This document shows positions 24,300 through 33,370 of a stretch of 64,000 nucleotides of DNA, in pieces. The position numbers and the translations under genes were made by a program. Under the pieces are notes generated by a model. The model was not told the origin of the DNA. It did not search any database and saw only the letters and a program-made list of their open reading frames with translations. The stretch's first letter is position 1. Each line of letters starts with the position of its first letter. Origin of the DNA: an uncultured Verrucomicrobia subdivision 3 bacterium (lineage in GTDB: Bacteria; Verrucomicrobiota; Verrucomicrobiia; Limisphaerales; UBA11358); contig CAIPKV010000068.1 in the NCBI GenBank assembly GCA_903865745.1, positions 1 to 64,000 of the forward strand, read 5' to 3'.

Positions 24300-24614
24300 T
24301 CAACGGTTCTTGGCGCTAAATATCTCTTTCCCGAAAACGTCCACGCTATCCACGAGGCCAATCACGACGGCGTCTACCGGCGCTTCCTTCATGCCGGGAG
24401 CGAGGCGGGCGCTGCTACCCTGGCAAAACAAGACCAGTTCGCCTTCGCCGGCACCAAGGTTGTCCACGGCCACGATGGTGTTGGCCCCCGGACGAAACTT
24501 GGTCGGGTCTTTTTCGTCCACGAGCTGTGGGCGGAGCAGCAACAGTTTGCGGCCCGACATGTTCGGGTCTTTCTTGGTGGCGACCACCTGGCCTTCGACT
24601 TTGGCGAGGAACAT
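24300..24614 (-). CDS. BMC-P shell vertex protein (EutN/CcmL family)
   Basis: 104 residues from ATG 24614, chosen because MFLAKVEGQVVATKKDPNMS is the family start. Longer readings run into an inverted repeat. The turn IVAVDNLGAGEGELVLFCQG and the end DAVVIGLVDSVDVFGK match EutN/CcmL. Third pentamer paralogue of the locus; it precedes the aldehyde dehydrogenase by 7 nt. Confidence 0.92.
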   Translation of the reverse strand: MFLAKVEGQVVATKKDPNMSGRKLLLLRPQLVDEKDPTKFRPGANTIVAVDNLGAGEGELVLFCQGSSARLAPGMKEAPVDAVVIGLVDSVDVFGKEIFSAKNR

Positions 24615-24620
24615 AAAATT

Positions 24621-24687
24621 AGAAGATGGGAGATTGGAGCTAGGAGTTAGGGCGATACCCAACTTCCATCTGCCATCTCCTATCTGC
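24621..24687. repeat. Inverted repeat between BMC genes
   Basis: Imperfect arms AGAAGATGGGAGATTGGAG (from 24621) and CTCCATCTG-type sequence (24661-24687, reading GCAGATAGGAGATGGCAGAT on minus), about 26 bp each. It separates the BMC-H gene 24688-24969 from the BMC-P gene and would fold as a hairpin in the operon mRNA, perhaps setting relative expression. Its family occurs as dispersed filler in many genomes. Confidence 0.65.
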
Positions 24688-24969
24688 TTACTTCTTCTTC
24701 GGCAATACCGCTTCCACATCCGCATGCGGACGGGCGATGACGTGGACGCTGACCAATTCGCCTTTGATGGCTTTAATGGCCTGCGCGCCGGCATCGGTGG
24801 CGGCTTTGACGGCGGCGACATCGCCGACGACACACGCGGTGACGAGGGCATTGCCGACCTGAGTCATGGGGCCGACGAGCTCGACGTTGGCGGCTTTGAG
24901 CATCGCGTCCGTTCCCTCAACGAGGGCAACGAGTCCGCGGGTTTCGATCATTCCAATGGCTTGTGGCAT
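24688..24969 (-). CDS. BMC-H hexameric shell protein
   Basis: 93 residues. [37 protein letters not shown] and [16 protein letters not shown] follow the canonical single BMC domain (Pfam BMC). Six copies tile the shell facets, and a small central pore lies at the KAIKGE-side loop. One of three BMC-H paralogues here. Confidence 0.95.
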   Translation of the reverse strand: MPQAIGMIETRGLVALVEGTDAMLKAANVELVGPMTQVGNALVTACVVGDVAAVKAATDAGAQAIKAIKGELVSVHVIARPHADVEAVLPKKK

Positions 24970-25007
24970 AATTTTGTTTAGTTGATGGTTGAGAGTTATC
25001 GGTAAAT

Positions 25008-26198
25008 TTAATTTTTCTTAGTTTCCAAAAATCGTTTCGCTTCGCGGGCCACGACGAGTTCCTCGTTTGTGGGAATAACGAAGACTTTCACAGCGGAATC
25101 TGCAGCGCTAATGATGGCTTCGGTTGCGCGCGTGGAATTATTCTTCTCAGCGTCAATCTTGATGCCGAGGTTTTCCAAATTCTCGCAAATGGCCGCGCGC
25201 AATTCTGCGCGGTTCTCGCCGGTGCCGGCGGTGAACACGATGGCGTCCGCGCCATTCAACTGCAAAAAGTAGCTGCCAATCCAATGCCGTGCGCTGGCGA
25301 CGAAAACATCCAGCGCAAGCTTCGCGTTCGCATTGCCTTTACTGATGGCATCAGATATATCGCGCACATCGTTTGACACACCACTCACGCCTAGTAGGCC
25401 AGATTGCTTGGTCAGCTGCTTTTGTGCTTCTTCAATGCTAATGCCAAGCGTCTTTACCGCATAAGGCATAGCTTCGGCGTCGAGATCGCCAACGCGGTTA
25501 TTTTGAGGCAAACCGGATTGCGGGCTCATGCCCATGCTTGTTCCGATGGACGCACCGTTAAAAATACCCGTCACGCTGGAACTTCCGCCGAGATGGCAGG
25601 AAATAACCCGTAGCGGCGCGCCAGAAATTTTAGCGGCACCCTGATTGACGTAAAGTTGACGAGCACGTTCGGCAACATCGGGTCGATTAAGCAATTCCGC
25701 CGAGCGCTCGGCTATAAATTTATGGCTCGCACCATGGAATCCCCAGCGGCGCACGCCGATTTGAAACCACGCGTCCGGCACCGCATATCGCTGTGAGGCT
25801 TCCGGTGCGAACTGGTGAAACGCGGTTTCGAACAACGCAATGAGCGGCACGGTTGGCACTCGTTGCGCAAACAGCTTAATGCCGGTGATGTAGGGCGGGT
25901 TGTGCGCGGGCGCAAGGCCGTTGTAATCGGTCATCGCCTGCAACACACGCTCATCAAGCTGTACGCAGCCGGTGACGTTTTTAGCGATGACCGTTTTGAA
26001 ACCGACGGCGCTTAATTCGTTCTCGCTCGCAATGGCGTTCGCCTGCTTGAGTTCGGCGAGGCAATCCTCAATCGCTTTGGAATAATCGGTTACGCGCTCA
26101 AAGCCACCTTTGTGCAAAAGGCGCTCGGCATTGTTTGAGAAATCAAACAACCGCCACTTGAGCGAAGTCGAACCAATATTGGCGACGAGAATCTTCAT
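25008..26198 (-). CDS. ackA: Acetate kinase (BMC-linked)
   Basis: 396 residues. [71 protein letters not shown] and [20 protein letters not shown] are the ASKHA acetate-kinase signatures. Converts acyl-phosphate plus ADP to acid plus ATP; here probably the product of PduL. It sits inside the shell operon, unlike housekeeping ackA. Some canonical positions vary (NIGSTS for N-x-G-S-S-S), suggesting specialisation for a propionate- or lactate-type acyl group. Confidence 0.92.
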   Translation of the reverse strand: MKILVANIGSTSLKWRLFDFSNNAERLLHKGGFERVTDYSKAIEDCLAELKQANAIASENELSAVGFKTVIAKNVTGCVQLDERVLQAMTDYNGLAPAHNPPYITGIKLFAQRVPTVPLIALFETAFHQFAPEASQRYAVPDAWFQIGVRRWGFHGASHKFIAERSAELLNRPDVAERARQLYVNQGAAKISGAPLRVISCHLGGSSSVTGIFNGASIGTSMGMSPQSGLPQNNRVGDLDAEAMPYAVKTLGISIEEAQKQLTKQSGLLGVSGVSNDVRDISDAISKGNANAKLALDVFVASARHWIGSYFLQLNGADAIVFTAGTGENRAELRAAICENLENLGIKIDAEKNNSTRATEAIISAADSAVKVFVIPTNEELVVAREAKRFLETKKN

Positions 26199-26209
26199 TA
26201 AATACAGAT

Positions 26210-26269
26210 TTCGTAATGCGGAGTTATCGGTGTGCGGTTATTTCACACTCCGAATTCCGCGTTCCGAAC
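26210..26269. repeat. Inverted repeat upstream of the acetate kinase gene
   Basis: TTCGTAATGCGGAGTTATCG (from 26210) pairs with the reverse of CACACTCCGAATTCCGCGTT (26244-26263, extending to 26269): imperfect arms of about 25 bp with a short loop. It fills the gap between a BMC-H gene and ackA and would be transcribed as an intra-operon hairpin. Confidence 0.6.
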
Positions 26270-26548
26270 TTATTCCAACCATTTTCCCAGTCCGCTCAAT
26301 CCATCATGCGGACGTGGGATCACTTGGACACTGACGACGGCACCAACTTGCGCGGCGGCGGCGGCACCGGCATCGGTTGCAGCCTTCACGGCGGCAACAT
26401 CGCCCCGGAAAAACACGGTGACATACCCGCTGCCGACTTTTTCCCAGCCAGTAATGTGGACGTTCGCGGACTTGAGCGCAGCATCAGCCGATTCTACAGC
26501 GGCGCAGAAGCCTTTGCATTCAATCATTCCAACAGCTTGTTTTGACAT
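26270..26548 (-). CDS. BMC-H hexameric shell protein
   Basis: 92 residues. [40 protein letters not shown] and [15 protein letters not shown] are the BMC-H landmarks. It carries cysteines at positions 11 and 15 not found in the neighbouring paralogues, and a C-terminal LGKWLE. Second of three BMC-H genes. Confidence 0.95.
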   Translation of the reverse strand: MSKQAVGMIECKGFCAAVESADAALKSANVHITGWEKVGSGYVTVFFRGDVAAVKAATDAGAAAAAQVGAVVSVQVIPRPHDGLSGLGKWLE

Positions 26549-26576
26549 ATTTATTAAGAGTTAAAGTTTGGTTGAA

Positions 26577-26864
26577 TTATTTCTTAGCGACACCATTGCC
26601 GAGGAACGCTGCGAGCAGTTCTTCGTGCGGGCGCGCGATGATGTGCGAGCCTACGAGTTCACCTACTTTGGCGGCGGCTTTCGCGCCGGCGTCCACTGCA
26701 GCTTTGACACTGCCGATGTCGCCTTGGGCGATGACGGTGATGAGTCCACCGCCGATGGCGATGGTTTTGACCAACGTTACGTTGGCCGCTTTGACCATGG
26801 CATCGCTGGCTTCGACGCTGCCGACATAGCCCTTGGTTTCAATCAGTCCTATTGCTTCGTTCAT
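26577..26864 (-). CDS. BMC-H hexameric shell protein
   Basis: 95 residues. AIGLIETKGYVGSVEASDAM, ITVIAQGDIGSVKAAVDAGA and SHIIARPHEELLAAFLG identify a canonical BMC-H. As the most upstream shell gene of the operon it is a good candidate for the bulk facet protein. Its pore-side loop has TIAIGGGL. PduL lies 47 nt upstream. Confidence 0.95.
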   Translation of the reverse strand: MNEAIGLIETKGYVGSVEASDAMVKAANVTLVKTIAIGGGLITVIAQGDIGSVKAAVDAGAKAAAKVGELVGSHIIARPHEELLAAFLGNGVAKK

Positions 26865-26911
26865 AATTTATTTTGGTTGATGGTTGAGAGTTGCGAGAAA
26901 TTGTTGGGAAA

Positions 26912-27589
26912 TTATTTAATCAATTCGACTGGCGTTTGTGGTTCTAAATTGCACGCGTTACCTTCGTCGGTGTCAATGTGTACTTCCAATTTGAAACTGG
27001 GATCCACGCGGACCAGTAATTGATCAAGCGTGATCGCGCACGGTCCGCCAATTTTCAATTTCATATGGTCGCCGGCTTTGACGCCATAGAATTCCGCATC
27101 GGTCGGGTGCATATGAACATGGCGTTTGGCGCGGATGACGCCTTGCGGCATTTCAAAAAAGCCTGCTGGCCCCATCAGCATGCAGCCGGGTGTATCCTTG
27201 ATATCACCAGAACTACGCAATGGAATTTCGAAACCAAGTGCGACTGCGTCGGTGTAGGCAAGTTCAACTTGATTCAAATTTCGGCACGGGCCGAGAATCC
27301 GCAGATTCGATATCACGCGGCTACGCGGCCCGATGAGTGTGACGGTTTCCTTCGCGGCGAACTGACCGTCCATGTAGAGCCATTTATGAATCGATAGCTT
27401 TGCGCCTTTTCCAAAAAGGGTTTCTACCGCTTCCGGCGTGAGGTGACAATGCCTTGCGCTAACGTTTACAACGAGTGGACTTTGTCCGCTAGCAATGCGC
27501 GGTAGAGGCTTGCCAAGTTTGGCGTAAACCGCCTGACGAACCAAATGTTCGACGACGGCGCGATGTGGTGCTGGTGCAGCTACAGCCAT
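26912..27589 (-). CDS. pduL: PduL-type phosphate propanoyltransferase
   Basis: 225 residues. N-terminal amphipathic encapsulation helix (RAVVEHLVRQAVYAKLG), then VNVSARHCHLTPEAVETLFG and the second zinc-site motif IRAKRHVHMHPTDAEFYGV. Two tandem beta-barrel PduL domains. Recycles CoA inside the shell by turning acyl-CoA into acyl-phosphate, which AckA uses to make ATP. First gene of the minus-strand operon, so its upstream gap holds the main BMC promoter, shared with the divergent DeoR gene. Confidence 0.95.
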   Translation of the reverse strand: MAVAAPAPHRAVVEHLVRQAVYAKLGKPLPRIASGQSPLVVNVSARHCHLTPEAVETLFGKGAKLSIHKWLYMDGQFAAKETVTLIGPRSRVISNLRILGPCRNLNQVELAYTDAVALGFEIPLRSSGDIKDTPGCMLMGPAGFFEMPQGVIRAKRHVHMHPTDAEFYGVKAGDHMKLKIGGPCAITLDQLLVRVDPSFKLEVHIDTDEGNACNLEPQTPVELIK

Positions 27590-27675
27590 AAGATTTGAGT
27601 GAATTTGACAGTTTGTAGATTTAAGTCAACATTTATCTTGCAAATAATTCCATAATCTATCAATTTCAATGAAAC
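27590..27675. promoter_or_regulatory. Divergent BMC promoter/operator region
   Basis: An 86-bp AT-rich gap between pduL (minus) and the DeoR regulator (plus). It contains an inverted repeat TTGAC (27605-27609) / GTCAA (27625-27629); on the minus strand TTGACT gives a -35-like box, but the -10 match is weak. DeoR-family repressors bind such short inverted repeats. The exact operator cannot be fixed from one site. Confidence 0.45.
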
Positions 27676-28461
27676 ATGACTGCCGAAGAGCGCAAACACC
27701 GCATTGAAGCTTATCTTCAGCGGGTTGAATTCGCGTCGCTGGAAGAACTCTCCCAGCACGTGGAAGCGTCGGTTTCTACGGTCAGGCGGGACTTGACGAC
27801 CCTCGAAGCGGTCGGAAACTTGCGGCGTACACATGGTGGCGCGCGCATTGTTACTCCAAAAACGGATGAATTCGCCTTTTCCGCGCGCGACGCACATCAG
27901 CTTTCGGAAAAGGAAGCGATTGGCAAAGCCTGTGCGGAACTTATCGGCGGAAATCAAAGCGTAATTCTTGATGCCGGCACGACGGTCTATCATGTAGCGC
28001 GGCATCTCGAAGAGAAATCTCCACAGATAGTGACAAATTCGCTGCCGGTGGCAAATCTCTTTGCTTCGGCGAACAAAGTGGAAGTAATTTTGGCGGGCGG
28101 CGTGATTTATCCGCGCCTTGGCGTTTTAGTCGGTCCAATGACGGTCGAGGCGTTTTCTAAAATGCGCGCCGATGTGGCCATCATGAGTGCGGGGGGCATC
28201 ACGCTCGAAGGCGTGACTAATTCCCACGCACTGCTGATTGACATTCAGCGCGCAATGTTGAAGGCCGCGCAGAAAATTATTTTCTGTCTCGACCATTCAA
28301 AGTTTGGCAGGCAATCCGTCTCGCCGTTGTGCGGACTCGACCTAGTGGACACCATTGTGACCGACCACCGTGCGCCGCACGAATTGGTTGTAGCCTTGCG
28401 CGAACGCGGGGTGGAAGTGATTGTAGCGCCGACCACAGAGACAAATGGCGTTGAAAATTAG
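27676..28461 (+). CDS. DeoR-family regulator of the BMC locus
   Basis: 261 residues. N-terminal helix-turn-helix (RKHRIEAYLQRVEFASLEEL, then VSTVRRDLTTLEAVGNLRRT with HGGARI), C-terminal DeoRC sugar-phosphate sensor domain (ILDAGTTVYHVARHLEEK, LAGGVIYPRLGVLVGP). DeoR proteins usually repress sugar-phosphate operons and release DNA on binding a phosphorylated sugar; rhamnulose- or fuculose-1-phosphate would be the logical inducer. Divergent from pduL and followed by the PduS/PduT pair 46 nt downstream. Confidence 0.9.
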   Translation: MTAEERKHRIEAYLQRVEFASLEELSQHVEASVSTVRRDLTTLEAVGNLRRTHGGARIVTPKTDEFAFSARDAHQLSEKEAIGKACAELIGGNQSVILDAGTTVYHVARHLEEKSPQIVTNSLPVANLFASANKVEVILAGGVIYPRLGVLVGPMTVEAFSKMRADVAIMSAGGITLEGVTNSHALLIDIQRAMLKAAQKIIFCLDHSKFGRQSVSPLCGLDLVDTIVTDHRAPHELVVALRERGVEVIVAPTTETNGVEN

Positions 28462-28507
28462 AAAGTCTTGGACGCTGCAAACGTAGTCTTCATAAAATAT
28501 TAACAAC

Positions 28508-29821
28508 ATGAATCTAGCAGAAAAAGTACGGTTGGCGGGTGTGGTTGGTGCTGGCGGTGGTGGGTTTCCAACGCATGTCAAACTTAACGCCAAAGCTGAA
28601 ATCGTCATTGCCAATGGCGCAGAATGCGAACCGCTCCTCCATAAGGATGCGGTGACTATGGAAGAAAACGCCGCTGAACTTGTCCGAGGAATGCAGCTTG
28701 CGATTGAAGCCGTCGGTGCGAAGGAGGGTGTCATTGGCGTAAAAGGTAAGAAAAAGCATGCTGTCGAAGCCGTGCAAGCTGCGAGCAAAGGCACGAACGT
28801 CCGCGTCCAATTGCTTGGCGATTATTATCCGGCGGGCGACGAATACGATTTGGTTTACAATGTTACCGGTAAATTGATTCCGCCCGGAGGAATTCCCATC
28901 GCAGTCGGGGTCGTCGTCAACAACGTGGAGACGTTTGTGAACATTGCCGCCGCGCACGATGGTAAGCCGCTTACGCATAAAACCCTCACCATTGCCGGCG
29001 CGGTGAAATCGCCAGCAACTTTGCGCGTGCCGATTGGCATGACATTCCGTGAGTGTATTGAATACGCCGGCGGCCTTGCTACGGATGATCCAGTGCTGTG
29101 CCTCGGCGGTTTAATGATGGGGACGACGACCGATGATCTCGATACGCCCGTTACCAAAACTTCTACTGGCGTGGTAATTTTGCCGCGTACGCATCACACC
29201 ATTGAACGCAAAATTAAACCGGCCAAGATGCAGGCCAAGATTGGCAAATCTGCGTGCGACCAATGCCGCTACTGCACCGAGTATTGCCCGCGCTTTTTGC
29301 TTGGCTATGCCGTCGAGCCACACCAAGTGATGCGCACGCTGGCATTCAGCGGCACCGGCGAGGATTACTTTAATCAGTGGGCGGCGATGTGCTGCTCCTG
29401 CGGGTTGTGCACGCTGTATTCATGCCCGGAAGAATTATTTCCCAAAGAAGCCTGCGACGATGCGAAGTCCATGATGCGTGCCAAGCAAATGAAGTGGACC
29501 GGTCCGATGAATCCCAAACCGCACGCGATGATGGATGGCCGTCGCGTACCGATCAAATCCCTCGCGAAGAAACTGCACGTTCTCGACTACGATTTGCCCG
29601 CGCCGTTGGTGCGTCAGGAAATTTCTTATAGCCGCCTCATCTTGCCGTTGAAGCAGAGCGCCGGAACCGCGTGCATTTCAAAAGTCAAAGTTGGCGACCG
29701 TGTGAGTTTTGGACAAATCGTCGGCGAACCGGCCCCAAATGCCCTCGGCGCAATTCTGCACGCGCCGATGGCGGGCACGGTGCGCGAAGCGAACGAAAAA
29801 CAAATCATTTTGGAGAAATAA
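28508..29821 (+). CDS. PduS-like flavin/iron-sulfur electron-transfer protein
   Basis: 437 residues. RnfC/PduS architecture: Gly-rich N-terminus (VRLAGVVGAGGGGFPTHVKL), NADH/FMN part (NGAECEPLLHKDAV), SLBB domain (about 170-230, TIAGAVKSPATLRVPIGMTF) and two [4Fe-4S] motifs, CDQCRYCTEYCP and CCSCGLCTLYSCP. In the propanediol BMC, PduS passes electrons from NADH to the cobalamin system. With no B12 diol dehydratase here, a redox link across the shell through the BMC-T neighbour is the more likely role. Inferred partner: the next gene, 4 nt downstream. Confidence 0.9.
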   Translation: MNLAEKVRLAGVVGAGGGGFPTHVKLNAKAEIVIANGAECEPLLHKDAVTMEENAAELVRGMQLAIEAVGAKEGVIGVKGKKKHAVEAVQAASKGTNVRVQLLGDYYPAGDEYDLVYNVTGKLIPPGGIPIAVGVVVNNVETFVNIAAAHDGKPLTHKTLTIAGAVKSPATLRVPIGMTFRECIEYAGGLATDDPVLCLGGLMMGTTTDDLDTPVTKTSTGVVILPRTHHTIERKIKPAKMQAKIGKSACDQCRYCTEYCPRFLLGYAVEPHQVMRTLAFSGTGEDYFNQWAAMCCSCGLCTLYSCPEELFPKEACDDAKSMMRAKQMKWTGPMNPKPHAMMDGRRVPIKSLAKKLHVLDYDLPAPLVRQEISYSRLILPLKQSAGTACISKVKVGDRVSFGQIVGEPAPNALGAILHAPMAGTVREANEKQIILEK

Positions 29822-29825
29822 TTTT

Positions 29826-30377
29826 ATGGCCGATAAATCTGTTGGATTGATTGAACTCTCAAGCATCGCCGCCGGCTTTCAGGTCGCCGACACGATGCTC
29901 AAGGCGGGCAACGTGCGCCTCATTTTGTCGCGCTCCATCTGTTCCGGTAAATACATGGTGCTCGTCGGTGGCGACGCCGCCGCCGTGGCCGCCGCCGTCG
30001 AGGCGGGCGCGAACGATGCAGGCGGCTGTCTGATTGATAGTTTCGTCATCGCGAACCTGCACCCTGACGTATTCATAGCGCTTGGCCGTACGCAACCGGC
30101 GGAGCCGAACGGCGCGCTCGGCATTATCGAGTCCTTCAACGTCGCCACGCTCATTCAAGCTGCCGATGCCGTGGCAAAAACTTCTGACGTGCAACTCCTC
30201 GAAGTCCGGCTCGCGATGGCCATGGGTGGCAAAGCCTTTTGCTCGATGACTGGTGATGTGTCCTCGGTGCAAGCCGGCGTTGCCGCTGGTCGCGCCGTAC
30301 TTGCTGAAGCCGGCGTGCTAGTAAATGCCGTGGTGATTTCACGCCCGCATCCGGATGTCTATCGCGAAGTGGTTTAA
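29826..30377 (+). CDS. BMC-T trimeric shell protein (PduT-like)
   Basis: 183 residues from ATG 29826: two fused BMC domains (SVGLIELSSIAAGFQVADTM; GALGIIESFNVATLIQAADA), ending VVISRPHPDVYREVV. The segment SRSICSGKYMVLVGGD places Cys39 where PduT has its pore cysteine (TICPGK) that binds a [4Fe-4S] cluster. So this is probably a cluster-carrying trimer, fitting the upstream PduS-like gene. It has no obvious promoter of its own. Confidence 0.93.
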   Translation: MADKSVGLIELSSIAAGFQVADTMLKAGNVRLILSRSICSGKYMVLVGGDAAAVAAAVEAGANDAGGCLIDSFVIANLHPDVFIALGRTQPAEPNGALGIIESFNVATLIQAADAVAKTSDVQLLEVRLAMAMGGKAFCSMTGDVSSVQAGVAAGRAVLAEAGVLVNAVVISRPHPDVYREVV

Positions 30378-30469
30378 GCGGTTTGGTTTGGGTTGTGTTA
30401 GCGGGATTTACCGCACCATCAATTGATTGCCAGAGGGTGGTGATTTCGGCTTAATGAGGCATTCACCCC

Positions 30470-33349
30470 ATGCTTAAACAAATTCTTCTTAGTTTAGCCG
30501 CTTCCATTTTTATTGCCGTTCCTCTGTTGACCGGTGCGCAAACCAGCTTGGACACCGGCTGGAATAATCCGCCCAACGATGCGCGGCTCCGGGCTTACTG
30601 GTGGTGGCTGAATGGCAACGTCACCAAGGCTTCGATTACGCACGACTTGGAGCAGATGAAGGCCAAGGGTTTTGGCGGTGCGGTGCTGATTGACGCCGGT
30701 GGCGCGTCGCAGGAAGGAAATGCGCCCGTGCCGCACGGCCCGACTTTTTTCACGCCGGCATGGCGCGAGCTTTATAAACACACGCTGCGTGAGGCAAACC
30801 GGCTTGGCTTGGAGATGAGCCTGAATATCTTGAGCGGCTGGAATCTCGGTGGACCGGTGGTGTCGAAGGAGGATGCCGCAAAAAAATATGTCTGGGTGGA
30901 AACCAAAATCACCGGCGGCACGAATCTTGAATTCAAACTCCCGTCACCAAAAGCCCGCGAAGGTTTTTACCGCGACATCGCCGTGGTCGCTTATCGCCTG
31001 AAAGGTTCCGCCAAACACGCCCCGCTGAAGAACTGGCCGGAAAAAGCGCTGCAGGAATCGCTTAAGCCATTTTCTTCTCCCGCCTCCACGGCACTGTTCG
31101 AGGAAATCCCCGCGACAACCGGTGAGCCAGACGCCGCCGCAGCGGACGTAGTGGATTTGACCAAGAATCTTTCCGCCGACGGAAAATTGCGTTGGGACGC
31201 ACCGGTTGGCGATTGGCAAATTTTCCGTTTTGGCTACACCATCGGCGACCACGCCTACGTCTCGACCGGCAGCGACGGCTGGGGTGGTTTTGCGCTTGAT
31301 GTTTATAGCGCCACGGCCTTTCAAAATTACTGGGATAAGATCGTGGAGCCGCTCATTGCCGACGCCGGACCGCTGGCGGGAAATACTTTAAAATATCTCC
31401 ACACCGACAGTTGGGAAATTGAGCTCGCTAACTGGACGCCGACGCTGCCGGCGGAATTTCAGAAGCGCCACGGCTATGATTTATTGCCGTGGCTGCCGGT
31501 GCTGGCCGGGCGCATCGTGAACAGTCGCGACGAGAGCGACCGTTTTCTTTTCGACTATCGGCAGACGCTCGGCGACCTGGCGATTGATAATCATTACAAA
31601 TTATTTAGCGACCATGCGCACAAGCATGGTTTGGAAATCCATCCTGAATCCGGTGGGCCGCACGCGGTGCCGATTGATGCGCAACGCTGCCTCGGTTGGG
31701 ACGACGTACCGATGAGCGAGTTTTGGGCGTGGTCCTGGATGCACCGCATTGGCGATGTGAACCGTTTCTTCGTGCGGCAGCCCGCCAGCGCCGCCCACAC
31801 CTACGGCCACCGGATTACTCAGGACGAAGGGTTCACGACCATCGGGCCGCATTGGCAGGAAAAGATCTGGGACAATTTGAAGCCGTCATTTGATAAGGCG
31901 CTATGCGAAGGCATGAACCGCCTTGTCTGGCACGCGTTCGTCTGTTCGCCGGACGAAACCGGCATTCCCGGCCAACAGTATTTTGCCGGTACGCACTTGA
32001 ATCCGAAGGTGACGTGGTGGAAAAAATCCGCCCCGTTTTTCAGTTATATTGATCGCAGCGAGTTTCTGTTACAGCAGGGACATTTCGCGGCTGATGTTTT
32101 GGTTTACTATGGCGACCACGTCCCGAATTTTTCCCAGCTCAAAGCTTCTGACCCGGCGCACATTCAACCGGGTTACGATTACGATGTAATAACCGCCGAG
32201 GCGCTGATCGAGCGGGCGAGCGTCAGGGACGGTAAAATATATCTGCCGGATGGCATCAACTACCGCGTGCTGGTGCTGCCGGATCGCGACCAGATTGCTT
32301 TGCCGGTGCTAAAGAAAATCCAGGAACTCGTCGTGGCTGGGGCCACTGTCATCGGCCCGAAACCGGTGCGCGGCGAAACGCTGGAAAACTTTGCGGCCAC
32401 CGACGCCGCAGTGAAAAAACTCGCGGATGAATTATGGGGCGGTCAGGTTGGCAAGGGCCGGATTATCACCGGCAAAACGGCGCGCGAAATTTTACAGGCT
32501 GACGGCATCCAGCCGGACTGCGAATTTCTCGACGCCGCCGGTGTGCCGCTGGATTACATCCATCGCACCACGGAAGACGCGGAAATCTATTTTGTCGCCA
32601 ACCGATCCACCAACGCAGTTGCCGTGAACTGCAACTTCCGCGTGACCGGTAAGGCACCGGAGTTGTGGAATCCGGTGACGGGTGAACGCCGCTTCGCCGC
32701 CGCCTATCAGGAGACCGATGGCCACATCACCGTGCCGCTCGATTTCGCCCCGTGCGGCTCCTGGTTCGTTATCTTCCGCGAACCAGCCGCTCAGCATCCT
32801 ACGATTATTAGCGGCAACCTGCCCGCGACCGCCAATAGTCCGGTGCTCAAGCCCCTGCAAGCGATATCCGGCACTTGGACGGTGCATTTCAATCCGAAAT
32901 GGGGTGGACCGGAAACCGCGCAGTTTGATTCGCTGGTGAGCTGGCCGACGCGGTCGGAGCCGGGGATTAAATATTATTCCGGCACGGCGGTTTATGAGAA
33001 AACTTTCGCTTTGCCGGGTCCCTCGGCGATGGTTCCGGGCGATAAGTTATTCCTCGACCTAGGCAATGTTCGCGAACTCGCGGAAATAAAAGTGAACGGC
33101 AAGTCCTGCGGCATTGTGTGGTGTCCGCCTTGGCGTGTGGACATTACCGACGCAGTTCAGACTGGTGAAAATCAACTCCAAATTGAAGTCGTCAATTTCT
33201 GGCCGAACCGCATCATCGGTGATGCGGGCTTGCCGGAAGCGCAGCGGTTTACGCGCACGAACATCCGCAAGCTGACCGCGAAGACGCCGCTGGAGCCGGC
33301 GGGTTTGTTCGGCCCGGTGCAATTACTGGAGGCGTCCGGGCTGAAGTGA
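30470..33349 (+). CDS. Secreted GH106-type alpha-L-rhamnosidase
   Basis: 959 residues. Signal peptide (SLAASIFIAVPLLTGAQT). The N-terminal catalytic region has the GH106 features ARLRAYWWWLNGNVTKASIT and DLEQMKAKGFGGAVLIDAGG; a C-terminal galactose-binding-like jelly roll (from about 800: LFLDLGNVRELAEIKVNGKS). Releases L-rhamnose from plant or algal polysaccharides in the periplasm or outside. It follows the BMC-T gene by 92 nt on the same strand, linking substrate release to the deoxysugar BMC. Family naming is from motif memory; the exact linkage is unknown. Confidence 0.82.
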   Translation: MLKQILLSLAASIFIAVPLLTGAQTSLDTGWNNPPNDARLRAYWWWLNGNVTKASITHDLEQMKAKGFGGAVLIDAGGASQEGNAPVPHGPTFFTPAWRELYKHTLREANRLGLEMSLNILSGWNLGGPVVSKEDAAKKYVWVETKITGGTNLEFKLPSPKAREGFYRDIAVVAYRLKGSAKHAPLKNWPEKALQESLKPFSSPASTALFEEIPATTGEPDAAAADVVDLTKNLSADGKLRWDAPVGDWQIFRFGYTIGDHAYVSTGSDGWGGFALDVYSATAFQNYWDKIVEPLIADAGPLAGNTLKYLHTDSWEIELANWTPTLPAEFQKRHGYDLLPWLPVLAGRIVNSRDESDRFLFDYRQTLGDLAIDNHYKLFSDHAHKHGLEIHPESGGPHAVPIDAQRCLGWDDVPMSEFWAWSWMHRIGDVNRFFVRQPASAAHTYGHRITQDEGFTTIGPHWQEKIWDNLKPSFDKALCEGMNRLVWHAFVCSPDETGIPGQQYFAGTHLNPKVTWWKKSAPFFSYIDRSEFLLQQGHFAADVLVYYGDHVPNFSQLKASDPAHIQPGYDYDVITAEALIERASVRDGKIYLPDGINYRVLVLPDRDQIALPVLKKIQELVVAGATVIGPKPVRGETLENFAATDAAVKKLADELWGGQVGKGRIITGKTAREILQADGIQPDCEFLDAAGVPLDYIHRTTEDAEIYFVANRSTNAVAVNCNFRVTGKAPELWNPVTGERRFAAAYQETDGHITVPLDFAPCGSWFVIFREPAAQHPTIISGNLPATANSPVLKPLQAISGTWTVHFNPKWGGPETAQFDSLVSWPTRSEPGIKYYSGTAVYEKTFALPGPSAMVPGDKLFLDLGNVRELAEIKVNGKSCGIVWCPPWRVDITDAVQTGENQLQIEVVNFWPNRIIGDAGLPEAQRFTRTNIRKLTAKTPLEPAGLFGPVQLLEASGLK

Positions 33350-33370
33350 TTGCGGGTGGCACCGCCACTT

